A DNA stretch of 64,000 bases from the NCBI GenBank assembly GCA_965153455.1, contig OZ234501.1, forward strand, positions 12,338,001 through 12,402,000, in the 5' to 3' direction. Both the position numbers and the translations under genes were made by a program. Below, piece by piece: positions 46,623-57,476 of the stretch. Every line of letters begins with the position of its first letter. Position 1 is the stretch's first letter. The notes beneath the pieces are model-generated. The model searched no databases. It worked only from the letters and a program-made list of their open reading frames with translations, and was not told the origin of the DNA. Origin of the DNA: Sphagnum compactum (Eukaryota; Bryophyta; Sphagnopsida; Sphagnales).

Positions 46623-49600
46623 GCAGCAGCAGCAGCAGCTGCCATTTCACCTGCTCCCAAGAGTTATGTCCTAGGTCCAGCACGACCACTTCGCTTAGTG
46701 TACTGCGATGAGAAAGGCAAGTTCAAAATGGATCCTGAAGCTGTAGCAGCCTTACAAGTGGTGAAGGGTCCAGTTGGTGTTGTCTCAGTTTGCGGTCGAG
46801 CTCGGCAAGGCAAAAGCTTCATATTGAACCAGGTCTGTGAATTGGCTAAAACAAAATTTCATTTGCAAAGAAGATTGAAGGTTTTTTTTTTTTGGCAAAG
46901 GATGTGATTTCAGACCCAAAAAAGAATGAAGAAAAAAATCCCAATCTGATCCATTCATTGTCTCATGCTGAAAATGATTTGAAATGGGTTATATGACTTT
47001 TGTTGCACATGCATCAAAATCTTGCAACCCATTTTTTGTTCAAATGTTTGAATTCTTTTAAGAAATTTTAGGGTTTATTATCATTATTGTTACTATTATT
47101 ATTTTTGGGAGATTCTGGCACTAAGAAGAAGAAGCAATGCTTGGGATTTGGGTGGGATTTTTGGAAAAATGATCAGCTTTTGGGTAAAAGCAGTGGTTTC
47201 CAAGTGGCTGCAACTCATCGTCCTTGTACAAAAGGTTTGTGGATGTGGAGTACTCCTATCAAGCGCACGGCAGCAGACGGTAGTGAATATAGTCTGGTGT
47301 TACTTGACAGTGAAGGCATTGATTCCTATGACCAAACTGTAAATCATCTCTTCTCTCTCTGTCTCTTTCTCTTTCTTCTCCCTTTCCATCTTCCATTCTT
47401 GTGCCAGTTTTCAAAATTTGCATCTGTCTGTGTTGTTGGAGTGTTGTTGGAAGTTTTGAAAGGCAGAGAAAATACAAATTTTGAAGCAGAAAAAACAGGT
47501 AACCAAACTAATTTAAATCTAATCTTTACTATCCATTTAATAATAATAATAATAATAATATCTCCTCTCATGAGTCTTGTGAAAATTTTAAGTCCTTCTG
47601 TGCAAGAAAAATGCAAGAGAAGCATTTGGGTTTTAGGCTGAAATGAAAAATCTAGATTTTTGCTTTGTGTAAATTATTTGAGAAAAATGAAAAGACTAGA
47701 TTTGTGTTGCGCTTTCTGTAAATCAATTGCAAAAAACAGAAGGTATGTGAATGCTTTTGGTAATGGAAAAAAAACAACACTAAGGTTTGGGTATGCTTTT
47801 TGGCAATGGGAAAAACCTAGGTTTGGGTATATGCTTTTTGGACATGAGAAACATCCGAGAATTTCATGATTGATTTTAGTGATTCAACAAATTGATTTGA
47901 AGAGAGGAGCTTAGTTTCTGGTTTGTTGAATGATCAATCGATCGATTGATGGGTGTGTTTTTTTTTTCTCTTTCAGGGTACATACAGCATTCAAATATTT
48001 TCGCTGGCAGTTCTTCTGTCAAGCATGTTTGTGTACAATCAGGTGCAAAAATTTCTCACTTCCTGAACTCCAAATTTCAATAGCAAGCCTTTTCTGTTCA
48101 AAACCCAAGACCCAAAACCAAACCTGTTATGTCTTGTGTTTGGGGAGTCTGCAGATGAATGGAATTGATGAGGCAGCGTTGGACAATCTGTCGTTGGTGA
48201 CTGAAATGACAAAGCATATTCGGGTGAGAGCTTCACAAAATGCAGTATCCACAAATGAGCTTGGCCAATTTGCTCCACTGTTTGTCTGGCTACTGCGGGT
48301 GAGTACATTTGCTTTGCTTTGCTTTGATTTGATTTGAAAATGTCTAGTCTAACTATGCATATCCAGATTCTTTGACTTCTACTGCCAGAATTGAACCCTA
48401 AAACCCTAAACCTTAGGAGGCACTTTAAAGAAAATAAAATTTCCCTTTGCTATGATGGGTGATAGGATTTTTACCTGGAGTTGTCAGAAGATGGACAACA
48501 GATAACGCCACGTGATTATCTTGAGTCTGCACTCCAACCGCTTCCTGGTACTGGGAAGGCGATTGCAGCAAAGAATGAGGTAAGTAAATCTTTTAAAAAA
48601 GAATTAAAAAAACGAAAAAGTCAGTTTTGAGTTCAATTCTGTTGCAAACAGATGGTGCTTCTCCCGCTTGCTCTCTCTTTCATTGAGTTCGTTGGTTTTT
48701 GTTACACACCACTATTATGATGATGTTTAGGGTTTAGGGTTTAGGGTGTGCACATGTGTTTTCTCTGCAACAGAAATTGCATTTTTATGTTGTTTTGAGT
48801 TATTGACGAGGCTCTGTGATTGGTTGCGGTGCTTGCTTGCTTTGCTTCTTGTGAAAATTGCATGTAGATTCGAAATTCAATCCGTGCGTTATTCCCTGAG
48901 CGTGATTGTTTCACATTGGTGCGACCATTGGAAGCAGAGAAACAATTACAACACCTTGATGAGATTCCGGTTAGTAGTATACACACATTTCAGAACACCC
49001 TTTTCTATTTCCTAGTGTCAGCATACTAGGCCAACAGTTGAAGGCCGTAAAACCCTAACACAAAGACCCTAAAGCCTAGCCCCCTGCCCCTCCCCTAAAT
49101 GTATGAAGTACTTTAAAAAATGAGCTGAAGAGGAAACAGACTTGCATGTTAACAAAATTCTCAGAACAATAATAAGAAAAACACTTGGGCAGTTGATCAT
49201 CATTGAAAAGTGCAATTTTTCTTTGTTTCTTTGTGCAGATGGAGGAATTGCGTCCTGAGTTTCGTTCTGGGATGGATGCTTTGGCAAAGTATATTCTCCA
49301 GAGAGCAAGACCCAAACAACTGGGATCCATTGTTCTCACAGGTCCTATGTTTGCAGCGCTTACACAATCGTTCCTTGACGCCATAAACGCCGGAGCTGTA
49401 CCCACCATCGCCACTTCTTGGCAGGTTCAAAAAAAAAAAACACTCACAGAGCATCTATGTATGTACGGATGTATGTATGTATGTATGTATGTATCTACTG
49501 TCGCCTCTCGTCACTGGGTGTTGTCAGTTCAAAGTATTAAACCCTAAACCCTAAACCTTAAACCCTAAAGCACTGTGATCAATGTAAGTAGTTTTGAATG

Positions 49601-52600
49601 GGTCCTTTTTCAGAGTGTCCAATTGCTTTTGTTGCAGAATGTGGAAGAAAATGAGTGTAGACGTGCACATGACTTGGCAGTTGAAACTTACATCAACTCA
49701 TTTGATAAATCGACTCCTCCGGAAGAGGTAACGTGTTTTTTGTTTTTATTTCTCTTGATTCCAAAAGAATTCTAACGAGGTATTTTTTAATGTTATTTTT
49801 GTTTTTATTTATTTATTTTAAATTTTTTAATTTTTCTATTTTTTGATGCTGCCACACTGGTGATCACAAGAGGAAATAGCCAGATTTGTGATCATTCACA
49901 AGAGGAATTAGCCACATTTGGCTATAGGTCCGAGAGAAAGTAGAAAGATTTAAGAATCCTGCTATATAATTTTTGGTGACCTACTGGAACCTATTTTCTA
50001 AATATGGTGGTTTCCGAATAGAAATTTCCTTGAAATTTGGCAACTTTGGCGCTCATTTTTTTTCCCCAAAAATCCTTTGTATGAGTCATCACCCTGGATT
50101 TTTGTTAGTTGCAAAGTAGCAAACAATTTGCGGGGAAAAAAAAAGAACCGAAAAAAAAAGAAAAAAAGGCCTTGTTTGAGTGGAGTGGAGTGGACTCTGG
50201 AGTGGAGTAATTTATAGTGGGGACATTAATTGAATTGGGGTTTTGGCTTTTTCTTCAGGTTTTGTTGCAAGAAGCACACGAAGAAGCTCTTCAAGCGGCA
50301 TTGAATGTATTCAATACCGAAGCAGTAGGCGGTGGCAATGCACGCAAGAAATATGAACAGCAATTGTATTCGGCAGTCAAGAAAAAGTTTGAGGTACAAT
50401 TGTGATGGGCAAAGAAAATAAAAAAATAAAAAGGAATTTTTTTTTTTTTCGGTGTTTATTTTCTGTAATACTCTTATATATATATATGATAGAGGAAAAA
50501 AAGCATTTAATTTCTTTTGTTTGAAATTCTTGCTTAGGAATACAAGCGGAATATATCGATAGAGGCAGAGCTGAAATGCTTGAGAGCTGTGGGTAGCATG
50601 GAAGAGAGAATGCGCAACGCTTGCAACGCACCCAACGCTTCCTTTGATTCTGTTGTCAAGGCAAAATATACTATACTCTCTTTTTTTGTTTTAATCTACT
50701 GTTTGCATTTTCTTCTTCCTCTGCAAATGCACCACACCATCCATCACTTCCCTTTGATTCTGTTTTTGAAGGCAAAACACTACACTCCTTTTTGTCCATC
50801 TTACCCACATTTCTCTTCTCAGTTTTATTTTCCTTTATGTACTCTCAGCTTTTTCACATACCTATTATAGTCATAATAGAATCCAAGTTCTAATGTAAAA
50901 GTAGGGTTTGAACACCATATCAACCCGTCAATTCTAAACGTACTTGTTACCTACTTTTAGTATACTAAAAGGCTTTTTTGTTATAAGTAGTGTAAGTGGA
51001 TATCTGACAAGAAGCTTCTAAACGAAGCGATGAGGTGAGGTGAGGTGAGGTGAGGTTAGATTAGGTTAGGTTAGATTTGGTTTGGCGAGTTGAGGTGCAG
51101 TGTGGCACAGTGAGGATTTCTCATATTTCGTACAATGGGTTTGTATGTATGAATCAGGTGGTTGATGGTTTGGTTGCGGAGTATGAGATGGCGGCAACTG
51201 GATCTTTCAAATGGCAGAAGCTTGTAAAGTTTCTCCAGAAAAGGTAAGCAAAAGATTTTGATTGATTCTTCTCCTTCCCTTTGCTGCTGTGAAATGAATT
51301 TTCAGTTAGACTTGGTGTGTTTTTTTTGGGATTAGTGGGACTTGATGTCAAAGGTCAGTAACTTTGTGTGTTTATGTGTGTGTGTGTTTTTGGTCAACAG
51401 AATTCAGTTCTTTGGGGTTTGTTTTGCAGTTTGGCAGGTCCATTGCATGATTTGGTGAAGCGAGCGGGGGATAAGGCAGCCGCAGAATATGCCAGTTTGG
51501 AACTTCAACTGAGATCAATGGAAGAGAAAGTTGCGTTTGCCACAAATCAAGCAGATGCTGCCAGACGTGATTCACAACAATGGAAGAAGCAGTATGAAGT
51601 CTCGATGAGTGATTACCAAAAGTTGTCAGAGAATTCAGCTACCCAATATGCAAACATCCAGAAGAAAGTCACTACACTGGAAGAGAGACATACGACAAGT
51701 GTAACTAAATATGAAAGTACCAAGAAAGAAGCCACCGAATGGCAAACCAAATATGAGAAATTAGTAGCTCAACATCGATCTGATGAAGAAAGGTTCAAGT
51801 CTGATTTCGGAGCTCTTCAGGTGAATAGTTTGCACTCTCTGTGCAGCGAGGAAAAGAACTGTTAGAAGAAAAAGGATTGATTTGATTTGGAAAAAATTGG
51901 TTCATTTTATTATTATGTGTTTGATGCAGAATCGGTGCAGTACAGCAGAGGCTCGGTTAGCTGCAATGAAGGAGCAATCAGAATCTGCAAAGGAGGAAGC
52001 TGCAGAATGGAAGCGCAAGTATGAGGCAGTTGCAGTAGAGACGAAGGAGGTGATAGAAAGGACAATTTCACAGAAAGACAAGACAATCAAACAAGCACAA
52101 GTGCATGAGGATACACTTCGTGCTGAGTTTACAGCAACCATGTCACGAAAGGTAAATGACCCATTTGAGAGAGAGCACATGCGCTGCGCTCATCCCCACA
52201 GTTTTGCTGCAACATTTTTTATGACAGTGGGTGGGATTGGAATGAATGCAAGCGCAAGTTTGCACATTGTTCACAACAACTTCTCAATACATTTTGGTTC
52301 TGGGTGTTGTTGTCGTTGGTGATGTTGTTCTTGCTATGGCTTTGCAGGAAGAGGAGGTGAAGGAATTGCAAGCAAGGATCGAGCAAGGCGAGAGAACAAT
52401 TGGAAGCTTAACTGCACATATGAAGGTTCAGTGCATTTTTTCATCATCATCACAAATGTGTGGATAGATTTGTAGTGCTGTTGTTGGTGGTGGCAATTGG
52501 GTGTGTCTGGATCCAATGTAATTTCTATTGCAGTGGTTTGTGGTGTTGCAATGGCGATTGGGTGTGTCTGTATTGAATGTAACTTCTTGTTGTGTTGTAT

Positions 52601-53982
52601 TGATTTTATTTTAATCTTGAAATTTTGTACATGCTGTGTTTTCCAGGAGCAGGAGTTGAGGACTAATAGTCAGCTGGAAGAGTTGATGATGCTGAGAGAA
52701 GAGTTGAAGAAACTACAATCGGATTATGAATCCACAAAATCATCAACTTTGATTTTCCAGAAGGATCTGGAGAAAGCACAGCAAGAGAGAGCTTATGCAG
52801 AGGAAAGAATGGTGGAGGCAGTCAAGAGAATGGAGGAAGCGGAGCAGAAGCGCAATAGTGTTCAAGAGGATGCCAAACGCGCATCTGAAACTGTGGAGAA
52901 GTCTCGGAATGAATTGGCAGTTGTAGAGAGGATGAAACTCGAAATACAACAATTGGCTGCTGAACGACTCACTACAATCGAGCGATCCGAACGCCATTGT
53001 CAAACCTTGGAGCGTGAAAGAGCAGATTTGACTGAGGTATGCATGCACCTAAGGGACCTTTTGATTGTCAATGTGCCTTCTTCTTTCAGTTACAAAGCTT
53101 TTGATTTTCAATTTCAAGTTGGCACAGTATGCCTTTGCATAGTGTGCGATTTGATGTAACACCTTCTTTCCTGATGTGTAAAAAAACTACGTAGCCAGAT
53201 ACTTGATTTGAGTTTGGTTTTGGGTGTAATGTGTGCAAGGGGTTTGGGGTGGGGATATATACCAGGCATTGGAGCAGGCAAAGGTTGGTCAAGAGGAGGC
53301 ATTGGCACAAGCGAGAGCACTAGAGCTACGGTTTGAAGAGAGAGAGCGGGAGATGGAAAATCTGTTGATTAAGTCGCATGAGCAAAGAGCGAAAACAGTG
53401 GAAGGATTTGAGAATTTGTTGATGAGTGAACGAGCTGCGAAAGTTGACGCAAGTAATCGTGCTGAAGCATTATCAATCCAGCTACAAACTGTGCAGGCAG
53501 ATCTTGATGCACTTCAGACACAGTTGATGTCAGTGCGTAACCATGAGACAGCGCTTGATACCAAGCTCAAGTCTTATGCTGATAATAATACAGTTCTCAC
53601 AATTTCGCCTAGTGGAAATACTGCAGCAAGGAGTAATAAGCGAGGGCTTTCAGATGACTTGGTAGTCACATCCTCTGCAGCAGAAGCTGCTTATGGAAGC
53701 ATGGAAATTGACATGACAACAAGCACTAAAAGAGCAAAGAATGGACAGAGTGAAGTTCATGGGATTCAAGAAGAAGAAGAAGAAGAAGGAGAAGGCCATA
53801 ATTCCAATGAGATTATCATCCGTGATGCTCCTTTTGCTGCTGCTGATTACCGCAAGCTTACCATTGCCAAGCTGAAACAAAAACTAACTGAAGCTGGTTT
53901 CGGTGATGAAGTTGTGCATCTCAAAACTCCTACCAAAAAGGATCTGATTGCACTGTATGAGAAGGTTATGGTCAATGTATAG
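46437..53982 (+). CDS. GBPL3: GBPL3-type guanylate-binding protein (large GTPase with long coiled coil)
   Basis: Sixteen coding exons: 46437-46832, 47177-47338, 47977-48042, 48155-48298, 48466-48579, 48868-48969, 49239-49424, 49638-49727, 50259-50393, 50538-50660, 51158-51243, 51430-51820, 51930-52151, 52348-52425, 52647-53036, 53266-53982. They encode 1,133 residues. The GTPase domain (about 80-390) has the P-loop GRARQGKS at 120-127, the switch motif DSEG at 176-179 and the GBP-specific RD at 256-257 (WLLR-DFYLEL). A helical domain follows, then a coiled coil about 540-1000 rich in Glu, Lys and Gln. The C-terminus has a basic KRAK patch and a conserved end (KLTIAKLKQKL, KKDLIALYEKV). Arabidopsis GBPL3, of similar length, forms nuclear condensates that recruit transcription machinery in defence and thermal responses. 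The N-terminus has poly-Glu, poly-Thr and poly-Ala tracts. Nearly all introns are phase 0. The start is the first ATG of an adjacent pair. Confidence 0.92.
48394..49570. repeat. Telomere-type heptamer clusters in GBPL3 introns 4-7
   Basis: Clusters are: 48,394-48,418 (aaccctaaaaccctaaacc), 48,724-48,748 (gtttagggtttagggttta, opposite strand sense), 49,047-49,073 (aaaaccctaa then gaccctaaa) and 49,540-49,570 (aaccctaaaccctaaacc and a further copy). Each sits in a different intron and both orientations occur, so they are not one inserted telomeric block. Confidence 0.8.
51030..51085. repeat. GAGGT/TTAGG short tandem repeat in a GBPL3 intron
   Basis: Five gaggt units grade into gttagatta and ggtta units inside the intron after exon 10. 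Confidence 0.8.
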
Positions 53983-54360
53983 AAAGCAAAAAACCCTCCT
54001 CTTGCTCTCTTTTTCTCTCTTTTCATCTCTCTCATTCGGATATTATTAGCACTTCTGTGAAGTACTTGGAATGCTCAAGACTTTTTTTAACTACTATTTT
54101 TTGTTTCACTGGGATTCTCCCCAAGTACCAGCAAACCAGATTTTTTGGGATTCTTTTGGTGGGTGATTGATTTTTCTTATTTTGAAGTCTGTATTGCAAC
54201 TTCTTCCGTGTTGGATAATACTGGGTTTTTGTCACAGGATTTTGTGTGAAGTGCACAACTTTGTCGTATGTTGTTGGGTACCTAGTACTGGGTTTTGTCA
54301 AGGAATTTGTCAAGTTTACTGCCAACAACTTTGTTGCTGTTGGGTACTGCAATTTGTTAC

Positions 54361-54454
54361 AGGATTTGCTTGTGATTATTATTTCTTCTGAATGCAGTTT
54401 TACACACAGGATTTGCTTGTGATTATTATTTCTTCTGAATGCAATTTTACACAT
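54361..54454. repeat. 47-bp tandem duplication
   Basis: The block aggatttgcttgtgattatt (continuing through tcttctgaatgca) starts at 54,361 and again at 54,408 with few differences. Confidence 0.85.
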
Positions 54455-54884
54455 AACAATTTTGTTCGTAATTTGCAGACACTATAGCTTGGGTTCTTTT
54501 TTGGGCCTTAAATTGTTCACTGCAAGCTAATTCTATTGAGAAAACTCTTTTCTCCCTGTCGGTATGTACATGCATCCATAAAATTATGTTTGATACATTT
54601 CTATTCACTCTTCAGACACATTGGCAGCAATTGATAGACAAGAACCATAATCACCAGAATTTTGCTTGTGCAAAGTTTCCCTTATGACAAAAATCACTTG
54701 GAACTTCTGGACATAGAAAGCATATGTGTAACAAGAATCTGTCTGTAGCAGTCAATGCTTCAAGGTCACAATCAAATGAGTCAATTGCCAAAGCACAGAT
54801 GAACAGAAACCAGCTAGATATATGTATAGAAATGTATATACAGCTCTGCAGATTGGTTATATAGCAAATGGTAAATCTAGCAGA

Positions 54885-55070
54885 CGGATTGCCTGAGCAA
54901 GAAGGTGTGACCAAAATACATTTCAATCTATACTGAAAATAAAAGCGATTGCCTGATCAAGAAGGTGTGACCAAAATACATTTCAATCTATACTGAAAAT
55001 AAAAGCGATTGCCTGATCAAGAAGGTGTGACCAAAATGCATTTCAAACTATGCTGAAAATAACAGCGGAG
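54885..55070. repeat. 60-bp tandem triplication
   Basis: A 60-bp unit containing gattgcctga-caagaaggtgtgacc and catttcaa-ctat-ctgaaaata starts at 54,887, 54,947 and 55,007. Copies 1 and 2 are almost identical and copy 3 has a few changes. It lies in the presumed 3' UTR of the FMC1-like gene. Confidence 0.9.
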
Positions 55071-55309
55071 GAAAGAAATTGACACTCCTAGGATCATCAT
55101 CATCTCTAACCCCATGAGAATGGGTGACTCAAAATAAGGAAGCGATGTGCATGAAAACTATGCTGAAAAAAAAGTGAGGAAAGAGACTGACACCTGGAAC
55201 AATCACCATCATCTCCAACCCCATGTACCACAAAATGAGAATAGGCAACTCAAAATAAGTAATGAAGCGTGTGAATGACGCAAGCAAGTGCGGGGTAGGT
55301 ATTTCCTTG

Positions 55310-56227
55310 CTACTGCTGTAAACCTGGCTCTTTCTCATCTTCAAATAACTTGGGCATTGAAAGGCCAACCCGATTTGCTGTGTTTTGCAAACGAGCTGCT
55401 TGTTCTGCTTCTCGATCAACAGCTATGTTGTATGACATGAGCAATTCCTGCAAGCAAAAAACAAATTACCCCAAATGGCAATGTCTCTTACTTCCTTCTT
55501 TCCTCATGGAAACAGTGATAAGAGCTGCTGCATTTTGCACCTTCTTCACTTTTTTTGCATTTCAATCCTATGAGCTACAGCATTGGTATCTCCTTCACTT
55601 CTTTTGCAGTTCATTCCCATGCGCTGCTGTTGCATTTTGCATCATATCTTCACTTTTGTTGCATTCCAATCCCATAGTTGCTACTACATTACTTACATCT
55701 TCTATGCTTTTGTGGCATTTCAATAGCAAGAAAAATAAATTCTACACGGTTTGAAATCCCTACGCACCAGCAGATCTGACTATATATGCAAAACAACAAT
55801 TCCTTCTTGTTTGTACCACATTGCCTTCAAACTGCCTACCTGCATGTGCAAGATTTGGTGTAATATCAGACTGAAGTTTTGGTCTTGTTGGTTGGTTGTT
55901 ATTGTCAGGAGCAAACAAGACTGAAGAGAGGACTTGGAGGAGGAGGAGGAGGACGCAAAAATGGAAACAAAGGGAAGAAGAGTGTTTTCGATTTTGAATT
56001 CATACCTTGTGGGCATGCACACTGTTGACAAGGAATGCATAGTCTCTTGCAAGTGCATGTTTCTGTTGAATGGAATGCTGCTCATCACCACCTTCTTTGA
56101 GATGTGCATGTCGCCGAAACTCATCCCTGATAAAGGCACTGAATTCTGGATTCTTCGTCTTGACAGTCACATGCTTGTTTATGGTCTTCAAAAGATTCCT
56201 GTAGGCTTCTCGGCCGCCACCGGCCAT
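55310..56227 (-). CDS. FMC1: FMC1-like LYR-motif protein, mitochondrial ATP synthase assembly factor
   Basis: Two exons on the minus strand, 56227-56006 and 55447-55310 (stop TAG), joined in phase 0 through a GT-AG intron of 558 bases, encode 119 residues. The LYR-type motif is AYRNLL at residues 8-13. It is followed by FIRDEFRRHAHL, then ARDYAFLVNSVHAHK ending exon 1, and exon 2 opens ELLMSYNIAVDRE with a GLSMPKLFE tail. This layout and length match plant FMC1/C7orf55 homologues, small matrix proteins that assist assembly of the F1 part of ATP synthase. MAGGG is the first ATG in the open frame: that frame stays open upstream through a probable 5' UTR intron (56351-56534) without another ATG. 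The gene is divergent from the RH50-like gene and convergent with the GBPL3-like gene. Confidence 0.8.
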
Positions 56228-56499
56228 TTTTTCTTTCTTTTCAAATTTTTTTCCCCTTCCCTCTGTCTCTTTTTTGGGTGCTTGCACAACCTCCGCAACA
56301 AAAATCTGCAGTACTAAGTAATCGGGACACAGCACTGCAAGTGTTCTTGCCTGCAAATCAAAGAAAAACCCATCAGAACTCCTTCCTTCGGATTTCTTTG
56401 CAGCAGCAGTTTGAGGAGAGTATGAAACGGGAAGATCTCAAAGAAACTGAAACCAAAATGCAAAAACCTTAAAGAAAGAAATGAAAGAAGAAACAATGG

Positions 56500-56529
56500 C
56501 AGAAGAAGAAGAAGAAGAAGAAGAAGAAT
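56500..56529 (-). repeat. (GAA)n microsatellite in the FMC1-like 5' UTR intron
   Basis: About nine AGA/GAA units lie within the probable leader intron, next to its donor AAG|GTACTA (minus strand). Confidence 0.8.
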
Positions 56530-56676
56530 AGTACCTTCAAATCTGCATTGGATCTGTGGAGAGAGAAGCGCAAAAGCGCAAAAGCACAAAAGCTTGTGAT
56601 AGGTCCGACCAGGATCGGCGAAAACAAACAGTGGATCTCAGGAAAAACCACTGGAGCTCATCATCCTCAACAACAC

Positions 56677-57000
56677 TGACCACCCAAGGCTTCAAACATT
56701 CTTCTAACCCTAAAAACCAGTTATTCAGGGTTTAGGGTTCTTTTCTTTCTTTCCTTCTATCTCAGGGTCCGGGTCAGGAATCTCTTGGCAGATTGTGTTG
56801 TTGTTGCCGCTTCTTCTTCTTTTTTCTACAAGGACTTGGAAACCCGACCATCCACCCAAAGCTCCAAACATTCTTCCTACTCTAAAAAACCGTTGTTCAG
56901 GGTTCAGGGTTCCTTTCTTTCTTTCTGTCTGTCTGTCTGGGTGCGGAAGTTCTTGGCGAATTGCTTTGGTTTTTGCAGCTTTTCTTCTTCTTCCTGCAAC
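56677..57000. repeat. Diverged tandem duplication of about 150 bp within the divergent promoter
   Basis: The block from gaccacccaaggcttcaaac (56,677) to about 56,825 recurs from gaccatccacccaaagctcc (56,845) to about 57,000. Shared blocks in order are caaacattcttc, a telobox-like run, ttcagggtt-agggttc, tttctttcttt, cttggc-gattg and cttcttcttc. Offset is about 168-175 bases. Confidence 0.75.
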
Positions 57001-57074
57001 GATTCGGATACCCATTAGGTGGATCTCCACATATCTGAAGTACGATGATTTAGGGTTTCTGTTCAGAGCTAGAG

Positions 57075-57080
<6 letters not shown>

Positions 57081-57124
<44 letters not shown>
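57081..57124. repeat. (AG)n microsatellite in the RH50-like 5' leader
   Basis: About twenty-two AG units lie some 350 bases before the start codon. They cause serine/leucine and arginine/glutamate open frames on both strands that are not genes. Confidence 0.95.
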
Positions 57125-57127
<3 letters not shown>

Positions 57128-57476
57128 GTATTTTGGACGCCGAGTTCTTTTGTGGTAGCCAAAGATAGAGAAATGGATATGACATTCCAGAGAGATTTCC
57201 CGAGGATTTGTTGGGTGGTGCACTGGAGTAATGTCCCGCGGGTAGAGTTGCAGTGACAACTCGAAACCCTTTTTGTACACATTGTTTGCTTGCTTGTTTA
57301 CTTGTTTCGTTTTGTTGTGTCGGTGGTGGTTTTGTTTTGTGAGGAATTCTGATGAGCTGGGGAAGACAAGAGCTGCGGGGAAGAAAATCTCCGGGTTGAA
57401 TGCTTTTAGGGTTTTTTTTCCCTTCCCTTCTTTGAAGGGAATGCAACATTGAGCAGCAGCAACAACAACAGCAAAA

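Larger units (their letters stand above)
53983..55309. other. Convergent 3' region between GBPL3-like and FMC1-like genes
   Basis: The two genes end tail to tail about 1.3 kb apart, so this holds both 3' UTRs. I see no gene. Two tandem repeats are listed separately. The minus-strand frame at 54,032-54,454 spans one of them and has no family features. Confidence 0.5.
56228..57476. promoter_or_regulatory. Shared divergent promoter and leaders of FMC1-like and RH50-like genes
   Basis: The two start codons are 1,249 bases apart in head-to-head orientation. The interval holds telobox-like words (aaccctaa at 56,706-56,713; gggtttaggg at 56,728-56,737), C/T-rich tracts, an internal duplication of about 150 bp and a long GA tract. 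Teloboxes are frequent in plant promoters of genes for translation and organelle biogenesis. Whether one core promoter drives both genes is inference. Confidence 0.5.
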
